64,000 nucleotides of DNA. Source: Chondrus crispus. Lineage: Eukaryota > Rhodophyta > Florideophyceae > Gigartinales > Gigartinaceae. Positions 30,247-39,580 of the stretch are shown here, one piece after another (the first letter of the stretch is position 1; every line of letters begins with the position of its first letter). Location: NCBI RefSeq assembly GCF_000350225.1, contig NW_005178587.1, forward strand, positions 62,001 to 126,000, given 5' to 3'. A program made the position numbers and the translations under genes. The notes beneath the pieces are model-generated. The model saw only the letters and a program-made list of their open reading frames with translations. It had not been told where the DNA came from and ran no database searches.

Positions 30247-32472
30247 TTAGTCTAGCATTCCCGCCATATCATCATCGTCACTGTCGAAATCATCTTCCAA
30301 ATCTTCTGTTTGATGTCTCCACTCATTGGTGCCGCTTAGCACAGCGCTTTCGCTGCTGTCAATGTCTTGCGGTGCAGAAATGTTTAATCTGGCGAATGTC
30401 TCTTTGGAGATTTTCAACACCCCACTGATAACCTTCTCTTTCTCCGATCTACCCGGTAACATCTCTCGCAGCGTGATTTCGGGTATCAAAGATTGGCTCC
30501 TCTCACTTGTCACGTCACCACTGACAGCTGTTGCCTCATCATGCGTTGCCGTTGTACCTGAAGGATTGTAGTTCGCCCGAACAGAGAACAATTGCCTCAG
30601 AAACCGAGCAATCCGATAGATTGTTCGAAGCATTGACGCATGTGATCCAAGAGTCATTTCCTCACCACAATGGCAATAGGCGCAGACGAAGCGCAGAGCA
30701 ATTCGCAAGATGTTAATGTTGCGCTTGATCTCTGTGACACGGTTTTCGCCGTTCGAACCACCAGTGACGGTGACTTGATAAGTCGCCTGTATCACCAGGT
30801 CTTTGCTTTCCGATATAAGAGCAGCCAGAAGCTTCCGATTGGTGACGGATGTGTGTGTATCCCACCCTACAGTAGTGTCAGGGATCTCGGAAGCGGGGAC
30901 GGATTCCGCATCACTGTGCAAAAATCGAAAGGTGGGTGACGAGTGAGAGCGATGGAAGGAGTCATATTCACTCCAGTTAACCAGTAGAAAGAGGCCGCTC
31001 TCGAACATTTTGACCTTTGAGCGATCCCGAGAGATTCTCAAACAGTCGTTAATAATAGTGACGATCCTCTTGCATATGAACAGATGTTTGCGCCTAGTCG
31101 GGCAGGAGGGATCCGGAGGTAACTCGGCCTTCGCGCACTCGTGATGCATTCGCGCGGTGTGCAGCGTTTGCTTGTCCAAAACACCTGGTTGCAGCCAAGA
31201 AGGCTTCTTAGAAACAGAAACATCAATTCCATTGCGGTCAGCATCCCTATCAATAAAGGCTTTGGTTGTTGTAAATTCTGCCGCATATGCTCGTATACTT
31301 TCGTCGGAGAGATTTCTTGCGTTCATCACCGCACGTTTGGCTGTACTGAAGCGAAAACTTGCATGCTTTTTGCCCAGTCCGTGTTTGAATTCTGAACGAG
31401 GTTTGTTATGTTTGAGCCCGAACAAGAGGACGCTGACGACACGCGATGTCATCCGGGGGTCATCCTGGTTATTGTGATAGACATCCATAAACGAAGATAG
31501 AGTCTGTGCAAGCGATCTTGACACGGTATCCGCGTTCACTGCCGCATTGATTTCGATAATAACTGTGGGGTTGTCTTTGAGAACGTCCTTTTCCAGGTTC
31601 TTAGTTGCACCTTTCCGAGACCCTCCCTGCACCCTTGATCGAGATGGTATTCGCGAACTACCTGCAGAGCTTTGAAGAATGAGGAGTTTGATGTCCTCTA
31701 AACTGGACGCCGTATTGGCATTGCTTTTCACTAGGTCCGATAATGTGGCATTGCAGCTGGCCAGCTCTTCTGCCAACCTCTTGTGCATTGCCACTATGGA
31801 TCGCTGCAACTCAGTGCTCTCAAGCGCGGATGAATTCGATCGGGGTGCGTGCAAGGTAGGGTTCGAACGTGCGGCAGGCTGTAACTCGGTGCTCTCAAGC
31901 GCAGATGAATTCGACAGGGGTACCCGCGCAGTAGGGTTCGAACGTGTGGCCTCAGTCTGAGAGGGTCTTAGTCTTCGACGCTTCTCGGCGCTTCCAATTC
32001 CGGCCTGTAATGGCAATGGACGCCTCTTATGCGCGGACACTGTACGTCGCAGACCCATGTTTCCTTGTGCTTCTTTTTGGGGGCTGGATGATGGCGAAGC
32101 TATGACTTGGAATGAAGGTCCCACAGAATCTGTCCGAAATCGCAAACGGGAAGATCTCCGCCGTGTCTTATCTGCACCCGAAGACGCTGGTGTGTGTGAT
32201 TGAAGGGAAGAAGGTTCTGTAGTGTGAAGAGGTTGGCGCGGTGATGAAGGAGGCGACGACGTGTCTGGAGAAGGAGGTCGGTGAGATGCGAGAACGACTG
32301 ATTTCGCGCGAGGCGGTAACGAAGATCGCAGATTTGATGGAGGAGGACAAGTGGTGCGTTCGGAAGTCGAAATGTTTTCCTGGGGTGTGAGGAGTGCCTT
32401 CGAAGTTGAAGGGATGTTTTCGGAACCACTATGCGTAAAACGCCGTACATACCGCCTGAAAGAATTGCCCAT
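30247..32472 (-). CDS. 741-aa protein of unknown family, intact
   Basis: The open frame extends to 32835, but I place the start at ATG 32472 (MGNSFRRYVRRFTHSGSE), because the upstream part reads as Arg/Ala-rich translation of a GC-rich segment. Layout: Ser/Pro-rich, probably disordered basic N-terminus with KRRRLR-type nuclear-localisation-like clusters; a 25-residue tandem repeat (SNSSALESTELQ twice); a helical segment (MHKRLAEELASCNATLSDLV); a long middle region (EKDVLKDNPTVIIEINAAVN, SFMDVYHNNQDDPRMTSRVV, CKRIVTIINDCLRISRDRSK) with hydrophobic helices; and a very acidic C-terminus (DDFDSDDDD). It is intact among pseudogenes. No family recognised; it could be an element-encoded protein or a host gene. 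Confidence 0.5.
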   Translation of the reverse strand: MGNSFRRYVRRFTHSGSENIPSTSKALLTPQENISTSERTTCPPPSNLRSSLPPRAKSVVLASHRPPSPDTSSPPSSPRQPLHTTEPSSLQSHTPASSGADKTRRRSSRLRFRTDSVGPSFQVIASPSSSPQKEAQGNMGLRRTVSAHKRRPLPLQAGIGSAEKRRRLRPSQTEATRSNPTARVPLSNSSALESTELQPAARSNPTLHAPRSNSSALESTELQRSIVAMHKRLAEELASCNATLSDLVKSNANTASSLEDIKLLILQSSAGSSRIPSRSRVQGGSRKGATKNLEKDVLKDNPTVIIEINAAVNADTVSRSLAQTLSSFMDVYHNNQDDPRMTSRVVSVLLFGLKHNKPRSEFKHGLGKKHASFRFSTAKRAVMNARNLSDESIRAYAAEFTTTKAFIDRDADRNGIDVSVSKKPSWLQPGVLDKQTLHTARMHHECAKAELPPDPSCPTRRKHLFICKRIVTIINDCLRISRDRSKVKMFESGLFLLVNWSEYDSFHRSHSSPTFRFLHSDAESVPASEIPDTTVGWDTHTSVTNRKLLAALISESKDLVIQATYQVTVTGGSNGENRVTEIKRNINILRIALRFVCAYCHCGEEMTLGSHASMLRTIYRIARFLRQLFSVRANYNPSGTTATHDEATAVSGDVTSERSQSLIPEITLREMLPGRSEKEKVISGVLKISKETFARLNISAPQDIDSSESAVLSGTNEWRHQTEDLEDDFDSDDDDMAGMLD
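31804..31953 (-). repeat. 75-base tandem duplication within the 741-aa gene
   Basis: Two units (31804-31878 and 31879-31953) encode two copies of a 25-residue repeat. They share CT.AACTC.GTGCTCTCAAG, with about ten differences. Confidence 0.85.
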
Positions 32473-32965
32473 CACGTTGGGAAGCGCGGCAAACTCGAAC
32501 TGCGACTGTTTGTGCAGATCACTTAACTGTTTCGCGGGAAAACATTTTTCAGAAGTATGTATTAGTTGATTGCAAAGACAGCTTCTACCATGCCCGCCAC
32601 TTCCACCATTCGCACGCTGCGCCGCCCGCGCGCGCCACCCCCGGGGCCGATGTGCCGGCGCTGCGCGCCCGCGCCGGCCTTCGCGCTGCCGCCTTGCGTG
32701 GAACTGCGTACGGTATGCCGTTGAGGCTGAATCTCTGGCAGGAGCTATACTGTACATGTCCATGGTCGGACATAGGGCATAGACATATGAGTTTGTGAGG
32801 GTGAGCAAAGCAAGAAGGACGTACCGTACTAACATCTGAAAGATGAAGAGGCTGCACTCGGACCGAATGTCACAAGCGTAGTGCTGGTCGCTCTCTCAAG
32901 CGATACTGCCCGTACAGCTTTCAGTTACAGCCAACTGATGCCTCGCGATTAGTACAAAGTTTTCA
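32473..32965. other. GC-rich leader/transit-like segment before the gap
   Basis: 32583-32715 is very GC-rich and on the plus strand reads as Ala/Arg/Pro-rich sequence, possibly part of a plastid transit peptide belonging to the HLIP-like gene beyond the gap. 32716-32965 has no recognised content. Confidence 0.25.
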
Positions 32966-33035
32966 NNNNNNNNNNNNNNNNNNNNNNNNNNNNNNNNNNN
33001 NNNNNNNNNNNNNNNNNNNNNNNNNNNNNNNNNNN
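32966..33035. other. Assembly gap (70 N)
   Basis: Run of undetermined bases; it separates the GC-rich segment from the HLIP-like coding sequence. Confidence 0.99.
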
Positions 33036-33296
33036 GCCGCGGCGGGCGCGTCCACCCCCGCCGCCGGCCATGGCCGCGCCGCCGTCAGGCCGGCGCGCTC
33101 CTTCTGGAACGCCGCCGAGAGCGTCAATGGTCGCGCCGCCGCGCTCGGCTTCGTGCTTTGCTTCGCAAGGGAGGTGCTCGAGCCCGGACATCCGTCGCTT
33201 GTGGACCAGGTCGTCGATGTCGTCGTCCCTATCGCGCAGAAGACGCCCCCGTTTCTTGTCGCCGTCGTCGACCAGATCGTCGACTTGCTCACGTGA
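33036..33296 (+). CDS. High-light-inducible / one-helix protein, 5' end in gap
   Basis: The frame entering from the gap reads ...SFWNAAESVNGRAAALGFVL followed by CFAREVLEPGHPSLVDQVVD and ends at TGA 33294-33296. E..NGR.A.LGF is the chlorophyll-binding signature of HLIP/one-helix (LHC-like) proteins: Glu and Asn are pigment ligands and the helix spans the thylakoid membrane. Such proteins protect photosystems and help chlorophyll handling. The Ala/Arg-rich part before the motif would be the end of a transit peptide. It is the clearest sign that the organism is photosynthetic. It is unclear whether the whole gene or only this exon is present. Confidence 0.58.
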   Translation, partial: AAAGASTPAAGHGRAAVRPARSFWNAAESVNGRAAALGFVLCFAREVLEPGHPSLVDQVVDVVVPIAQKTPPFLVAVVDQIVDLLT

Positions 33297-33440
33297 TTAC
33301 CGCGCGGAGGGCCAGGGGAGGGAAGGCCCGCGTTTGGGGACTATCGTAGTGTAGATGCGCGTCGTAGAGTAGTGCGCGTGGTACTTGTTCGTCCTATCCG
33401 CTCGCGTTGACGCCGGGGGGGGGGCGAGGGAGCCCGTCTC

Positions 33441-34325
33441 TTGCATGTCGACGCCGAGTGCCGTTTCGAGGGCCGAGGGTTTTGCCGAAACGCCTCCCGT
33501 GCTCGACTCAAGATCAGTCTCCATCCCAACAACATTCGGAATAAATTGTTCCAATTTCTCCCTCCCGTGCCTGCGCCGGCCGGCCAAACTTCCACTACCC
33601 CATCCCATTCCCTTACTCCCACCAACCCACCACCAAAAGTTTGGGAAAACCTAATCGCCCTTATCAGCACTTGCGAACAGCACCAGGCAGCTACTTCCCT
33701 CGCCAAGAAAGTGCTTGTCCTCATCAAGTCTGGAAAAGTTTTCAGTGGTGATTTTTCTAGTAGCGGAACGGAAGGCCCCGACGGTGTGGATCCCAAAGAC
33801 CCTCACACCTGGTCTATGAACCACTTTGCGAACATGCTAGAATCAAAAACTTGTCCCTTGTCAAGAAAATCGCACGATGTGTTGACGGCCAAGGTTCTCA
33901 TCCCGTTTCGAGGGCGCGATGAGGAGAGAGCTCTCTGCGCATGGTTATCTTCAGAGGGCAATCTGAAACAGTTGCAGGGCATTTGCGATACCATGCTTTC
34001 CCTGCCCCAGCTCACATTGAAGTCATTACACTCGGCCATCCGGTCTCAAATGAAAAATTATGACCGCATGCAGAGTCAGGGACAACTATCTGGTGCAGAC
34101 GTGCTTCAGCTCCCTTTCCAAACAAGAAAACTTTTTAAAGCAGCAACGGCTTTGCAATCGGCGAACACAAATGTGGACTTGTGGCTTGATTATCTGGATT
34201 TCGAAAGGCGCATTGCACGCGAATCAAAGCTGGCAACAAAAGTCAACCGGCAGGCATTGAAGACTTTAGACGCAAAGCGAGGAGAGCTCTTTACAGAGAG
34301 ACAAATTCTCCGCAACCTTGCATGA
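33441..34325 (+). pseudogene. UTP6-like (U3 snoRNP) C-terminal part
   Basis: The homologous part starts about residue 55 (KVWENLIALISTCEQHQAAT) and contains helical repeats (LKSLHSAIRSQMKNYDRMQS). It ends with NTNVDLWLDYLDFERRI, then VNRQALKTLDAKRGELF. The LW.DY..FE and RALKTL motifs match the last HAT repeats of UTP6, a small-subunit processome protein. The N-terminal HAT repeats are absent and the first 50 residues are junk or leader. The frame has no stop but is probably only the 3' part of the gene. RNA-processing HAT proteins of other families are the alternative. Confidence 0.42.
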
Positions 34326-34634
34326 AGAACAGCGTGCTGCTCTGGAGCGTGTTGGGAAAACGCTTGGGACGCACCATACTCGCACTGATAGATGTCAGAC
34401 CTCTCAATGACTGATTCTAACACGGGCCGTTTTATCCATCGGACTGAAACACATTCAATGCAATACAACATTACGCTCCACTGTTCTACTGCGTACTACC
34501 AACTCGCATCTCTAAATTCCGAGCATTGTGGCGAGCCTTTTTTTGCCACAGAGCTGTCTCAGAAGCAGCGCATGTTTTGCCAGGTGAAGCCCACGATAGT
34601 ATGGGTGTGGGGGGGGGTAGGCGGGCAAGTTGAT

Positions 34635-36000
34635 TTACCGCACAGCATCTTCAACAGTGCTATCGCCCTCTTCGACGAGTTCGGCGCGCTCTTCTCTAGT
34701 CCATTCATCTTTGGTGCCGATGGAGACTTTTGAAGCACTGAAAAGGCGCTGTTGGCATATGACGGCAATGGCCATCATGACGGCACACAGGCAGAAGACC
34801 GTGGTATTCTCATAGTTTTTGTACAGAATGAGGCAGACTATGAGATTCAAAGGAAGACGAAAGTAGTTCAGAATGGCGGATCGGGTGACCTCGGGAACAT
34901 ACTTTGCTCGCATGGTACCCATAGCCGGAAAGTACAAACCGCAAATGACCTCAAACGCAAGCAGAGCGCCGTACACCTCCCATACATTGGATGATATGGT
35001 GGTGACGACAAAGCAAACGACGCCTATGATGTACATATTGCGCATGAATAGCTCAGCGGGTTGTGTCTTCATAAGAAAGACGAATAAAATGCTTCCAATA
35101 ATGAAGCAAACCATGAAGGAACTAAAGATCATGCCATGCGGAATCTCGCCAAGTGACATGGCATGCGACGCGGCCTGTAGCGCCGGGGTCCAACTGAAGA
35201 CCATGAGATACATGGCAGACTCAAAGCAGGACTGAATGATGCCGACAAGCAAGATCTTCTCATCGGCAATCATCATATGCCAGGCACTGCGCAAGCCGCC
35301 GGTGACGGTCTGCCTACTATCGCCAAAGTTCTCGGACCAGGACAACATGACAATGAGGCCCGTGGCGGCGAGGATGACAGCGGCCGTATCAAACGGGGCG
35401 ACCTTTCCAAACTGGGCAGCGACCATGCCAGCAATCTGGCCTGCGACAATGGCGACGACAGCATTCCCAAACTGGGCCTTTGAAAAATGTCGGCGATGAG
35501 GTTGGGATCAAAGCCGCGGTTGTTATGCTCCGACACAAGCCACGACTCAAAGGCCGAGAAGAGGATGCTGGTAGCAATGCCCGCCAGCAGCCTGCCGACC
35601 ATCAAGGTAGCAAAGTTCGGCGAGTGCTTGGTCATGCAGGACAGGGCGTACGTGATGACGAAGACTAGGACGTTAAACTTGCGGCCATACTTGTCGGCGA
35701 TGGAGCCGATAAAAGTGCCGAAGATGGCGGACGAGCCAAAGCCGGCGATGAAGAGCTGGGCGATCTCCTTCCCGTAGCCGTACGCGGCGTACAGCGCGTA
35801 GACGTAGGGCCCCTGCAGCCAGTCGGCCGCGATGGCCAGCAGGTATACGACCAGTTAGTTGTTCTGGAAGGCTGGTGGTACGGCAGGCGCTCGGTGCGCG
35901 GGCCCAGGAAGAGGGCGTAGCCGCGGATCACCTGGGCGTCGATGTCAAGCAGCGCATCCGCCAGGCCCAGGCGGCACAGGGCGTCGTGTCTTGGACGGTG
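34635..36000 (-). pseudogene. MFSD5-like molybdate-anion transporter, disabled
   Basis: Minus-strand segments line up along the MFSD5/MOT2 major-facilitator family: FQNN(stop)LVVYLLAIAADWLQGP, ALYAAYGYGKEIAQLFIAGF, GSIADKYGRKFNVLVF, MVGRLLAGIATSILFSAFES and LVSEHNNRGFD. A frameshift near 35480 follows, then the long frame 35426-34635 with the six C-terminal membrane segments (ADEKILLVGIIQSCFESAMY, CGLYFPAMGTMRAKYVPEV). A premature stop sits near 35852 and more frame changes lie upstream. The family imports molybdate. Almost full length but inactivated. Confidence 0.78.
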
Positions 36001-36189
36001 TTTGGACGGCGGGTGACCACGCACGTGTGGGGGATCGTGGCCGGGTGGTGGCCGGTGGGGGATAGGGCGGCGGTGAGGTGGCGGGGGCGGGGGGGTGTTG
36101 CATGGTGCGCGCGGGGGGAAAGGACGCTAGAGTAGAGCAGGCAGCAGACGACGAGGATGGAGAGCGTGCGGCGCACGATGGCGCGTCGC

Positions 36190-36440
36190 GGCTTAGTGAA
36201 ACATCGAGGTCGAGGCCGCACGCATGTCCCACGGCGACGCACGCTGGTGCCAAGCCTGCGTCCAGCGTAGTAGCCTCGTGCAGAAACCGGCGCGCGACCT
36301 CGGTCTTGCCGCACGCGAAGGAGTATTAGCTGACGGCCATCCAGCTGACGGCGCTCTTCGGATCACGGTCCACCAGCCAGTGGGCTTCTTGCAGACGAAG
36401 AATAACGGCACCCGACTTGCGAAATTCGACGAGCTATGAA
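36190..36440 (-). pseudogene. CDC16/APC6 TPR fragment
   Basis: Minus-strand frame from 36440: LQEAHWLVDRDPKSAVSWMA, VS(stop)YSFACGKTEVARRFLHEA, TTLDAGLAPACVAVGHA. The pattern AVSW.AV..YY...GK...AR.....A..LD....P....GH is a conserved TPR block of CDC16, the APC/C subunit. One TPR pair only, with an in-frame stop. It abuts the MFSD5-like pseudogene. Confidence 0.65.
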
Positions 36441-36495
36441 GAGATGAGGGAAGGCCACTCCGGTGGCACTCAGCACAAGAAACGGCGGGGGGATG

Positions 36496-37539
36496 CTACT
36501 GCGGTGGCACTCCGCATGTGATACGACAGCACTGCACGGTTGACCCAGATTTCCGCCCTGCTGTACCTACTGTTACCAAAAACGATACAGGAACCAAGCT
36601 CCCAAACAACACGGTTACAGATAACATATACGGTAAATCCACGCCCGATGGATGAAAGGAAGACGGCAACCACACTGATTTCAGTCCTGCCATCCCCAGA
36701 CCGGCATCAGCCTCTCTGAGCTGATAGGTCACTATAAAGGCAGGCCCGAACCTCAGAAGCGCTGCCATGGTAAACAGAACAAACGTCGCTGCTCTTTTTC
36801 GCAGCAAACCAGGAATGCAAAACGCAAAAGTAAAGAGAAAGCCTAGAGAACATAACTTGGGCGACATTGCTTCGAAGTCAGAAAGCGAAAACAAAGCAGA
36901 CAATAATCGTATCAATCTCGCCTTCATCCCAGTCTCAGGCACCCCGTTAAACGAAAACGGGTGCGAAGCATGCCGCTGCGAAGCTGAATGAATGGTGAGC
37001 AGATGCGGTTGTCCATCGTCATACAGGGACGCATTCCACGGTACCCCATACGCAATCACGCAAACCTCAGGAGCACTCTTCTCAGACTGCTCCCCTGTTC
37101 GCTTCTCGCAGTTGGACGATAACCTCTTCACAACACCCAGTGGCACTCCATCAACACGAGCCTCCAGCTTGGACCCCTCCATCACGCGTTGAGGCCCGAC
37201 AAGCCGCACATGTGAAGACATCAACGCACCCCACCCTGCGCCGACACTCTGGGTCAAACGGGATGACACGGTCATTGCGTAGTCAGATATACCATGAAGG
37301 TCTTCCTCATCTGATGAGTCTTCATTGTCGTTCCCCATGTCAGACGCTCTGACGGCCTTACCATCGTCTGTAAATAAGAGACGATTGGCACTAGGCATTG
37401 CTTTTAGCAAGTCCAGTTTTCGCCTCTTGCGTTTCCGCATCAGAATCACCTCGGAAACCTCATAAATGCTGTCACCCGCCTCGTTAACATTTGACGAGTT
37501 AATTTTGTGATTGCAAGTCATTTCCTCGCTTTTAAACAA
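36496..37539 (-). pseudogene. TMEM62-like C-terminal half joined to unrelated N-terminus
   Basis: The open frame has 347 aa. Residues from about 110 (HVRLVGPQRVMEGSKLEARV, DGVPLG, PWNASLYDDGQPHLL, SHPFSFNGVPETGM) correspond to the Ig-like region of TMEM62 proteins after the phosphoesterase domain. They are followed by hydrophobic segments (CSLGFLFTFAFCIPGLL, YMLSVTVLFGSLVPVSFLV), the membrane part. The first 110 residues, basic then acidic (RKRKRRKLDLL, DNEDSSDEEDLHG), have no match. The frame is open but cannot encode the enzyme. The orientation is opposite to the N-terminal half at 27954-28716, so the gene has been split by inversion or by separate capture events. Confidence 0.62.
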
Positions 37540-37560
37540 TATTTGGAATGTTCATAAACA

Positions 37561-37817
37561 AAACTTCTGTTGTTTCAGAAAAAGTGGCGATGTACCGTTC
37601 ATAGACAACATTGAGAATGTTTCTTAGGTCTATATGTATTGCCGCCACACATACAATAGTACTGTTATTAATGCAATCTAATTACCGTCTTTGGACAATA
37701 ATAGTAATGTTTTCCATGTCAAAAACATTGCTTTTGGACAACGTTTCGTTATTTCTTTAAAACTATCGTCCAAAAACAATACTTTTTATTGTTTTTCACG
37801 GTTTTGCCTCCGCAGTG
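37561..37817 (-). repeat. Extra CACTA right-end terminus
   Basis: On the minus strand it starts CACTGCGGAGGCAAAAC at 37817 and continues with ACAATAAAAAGTATTGTTTT and further TTGTCC/GGACAA-type motifs, like the outer ends at 17504 and 39577. It has the same orientation as the right end at 39577. No left partner with a matching target duplication was found. Confidence 0.6.
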
Positions 37818-37829
37818 ATTTGCTACCGC

Positions 37830-38620
37830 GTTTTCAAAGTCCCACCGGCAGTACCCCAATTCGTGTGCAAGGCCGATCTTTGTCACCAAGAATCGGGAAA
37901 GGTGCCGGACCAACAAACAGCTACATGAATCGGACATTGTCTTTTGACGTTACACCACCAATGACTTTAACTCAGCATGAACACAGTGTTCCGACATCGG
38001 TGGAAGATTGTACTGAAAACGCATCTAACACACCTTAACAAAGTCTAAGAGGTGCGCCCTTGCTTCTTCATGAAAATCTTCATCTCGAAAGTCACGCGAG
38101 TTCGGAAGATGGGAATGTTTGCATGGACAGTGACAGTTCTGACAATATGCATCCAGACGACGTCCTGTGGTCACAGCAGCACGAAGAACTGCTCCGTAGA
38201 ATGGCAGCTGGAGAAACGTTTCTAGTTCTGAGGACGACGGTTTCTAGGATGAGAACCATGTCGGGGTTGAACGCGAATTGAGCGAACTGCGATGACATTC
38301 CTATTTAAGATTGGGGAATAACGTTTCAGACGCAAACCAGACTTTCGTTCAAGATATGTATTCAGGTTTATTTATGGAACCTACGGACTATGTAGAAGAG
38401 GAGCTAGACGACACCGTGAGGCTCTCTGATCCCTATTCAGAAGCGGCAGTAGAAGAAGAGAGTGATGTTGGCGACATTTTAAGCACACGAGGTAGATCAT
38501 ATCAAGAAGGCGTTTTCGGGAGCTGGACCTATGAGTCTACATTGAAACGGGCGGTAATACCGCCGAAATTGAGGACTGTATTTAAGAACGCAGTGCGAAG
38601 CCAAGTGCGAGCCGCATGAG
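37830..38620 (+). pseudogene. N-terminal fragment related to the transposase of the 44.9-63.8 kb element
   Basis: Several frames, acidic and Ser-rich (EDGNVCMDSDSSDNMHPDDV). The best segment, 38311-38619, reads MYSGLFMEPTDYVEEELDDT and GVFGSWTYEST, which aligns with FWSGILADPSQCLFEEYDTP and GLSSWTYDSPW in the protein at 59597-60688. Only the acidic N-terminus is present. Multiple stops. It is a decayed relative, stranded between two CACTA right ends. Confidence 0.45.
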
Positions 38621-38699
38621 CTGAAGATATTAAAGATTTTGGCATGATATCTCCCTGACACGGGAGGGCCTTTGTACAAGAAATATAAAGCTCGAAGTT

Positions 38700-39577
38700 T
38701 TGCAGGGGGTGCAGCATACGTGATGTCGTTTTAATGAAACGTATGGTGTTTTGTTTCCTTTACATATACAGAGTTCGAAGTTTTGACACTAATAAAGAGA
38801 CTTTGAAGACTCCGAACGCGACTTGGTAAAACATAGGATCTTTGGTGACAAAAATATCATTTGGGTAGATACAATAGCAACTTCGGAGGCAAAAAACCAT
38901 TTAAAACATTGCATGTACCATTTTTAAACTTGTAGTGTCGTCTAGCAACGGTACATTGGCACCTTAGGACAACACTCAGCTACTATCTAAAATCATTAAA
39001 AGTATTACTTTTGCAAACAGGGCCAATTGTGTTCACTGAGGATTCTGTTATTGTTCCTCACCAATATTACCAGTAAAATCTAAGAATGATAACAGTAGTG
39101 ATATTGCGCATCTATACAATCTATTGTCGTTGGACAACAATTATAATGTTGCACGAAACGCTCTCATTATTGTTCCTGTACGATGCACATATCAGTATTT
39201 TACATCAATACATTAAGTATTCCCAAATGCTGTTCTATCGTTGTCATGTACCATTACTTATAATGTCCAGCGAAGCTATATGTAATGTCTCTACCATAAT
39301 TAGAGGTAGCGTCCATTGTTGATATAGTAATGTTCATGTGGACGTTATATATAGTGTTCACTGACAAATCAAGTGGTACCCGAACTGCGATGTGTTTATC
39401 GTACACAGCCGTCTTTTCATCATTCCCGAAACGATGATTTATTGTGTCATGGACAATACTTTTTGGCATCGTAATATGTGTCGTCTAAAAACATTATATA
39501 TAGCGTATCAAGATGATAAAAAGAATGTTTTTGGAGGCTACAAGTGTTGTTGTTCTTTGTAATTTGCCGACGCAGTG
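38700..39577 (-). repeat. Right terminal/subterminal inverted repeat of the CACTA-like element
   Basis: Inverse partner of 17504-18300. The outer 500 bases align clearly (TTCGGGTACCACTTG, ATCAACAATGGACG, TTGTCCAACGACAATAG on the minus strand). It ends CGCAGTG at 39577, followed by TTT. It is AT-rich and non-coding. The inner limit is approximate. Confidence 0.65.
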
Positions 39578-39580
39578 TTT

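Larger units (their letters stand above)
17504..39577 (+). mobile_element. Giant CACTA/EnSpm-like transposon with captured gene fragments
   Basis: Both ends carry inverted copies beginning CACTGC, next to (A/G)GGC.AA sequence: left end at 17504, right end at 39577. The flanking trinucleotide is TTT on both sides (17501-17503 and 39578-39580). CACTA elements are known for 5'-CACT(A/G) termini, 3-bp target duplications, subterminal repeats and Tnp2 transposases, and all four are visible here. The span is 22,074 bases. Inside lie a Tnp2-like gene with two disablements, an intact accessory gene, a 741-aa unknown gene and many truncated host genes. The inverted repeats are clearly diverged, so the element is old or composite. 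A 3-base duplication can occur by chance, so the outer borders are an inference. Confidence 0.6.

Noticed and set aside
31855..31880. GGTTCGAAC as a tRNA T-loop
   Set aside because: No acceptor stem or anticodon arm around it; it lies in the coding repeat of the 741-aa gene.
32473..32835. Upstream extension of the 741-aa frame, including a hydrophobic start that looks like a signal peptide
   Set aside because: Residues 28-90 are Arg/Ala-rich translation of a GC-rich block with no protein character, and ATG 32472 gives a better start. A spliced signal peptide cannot be fully excluded.
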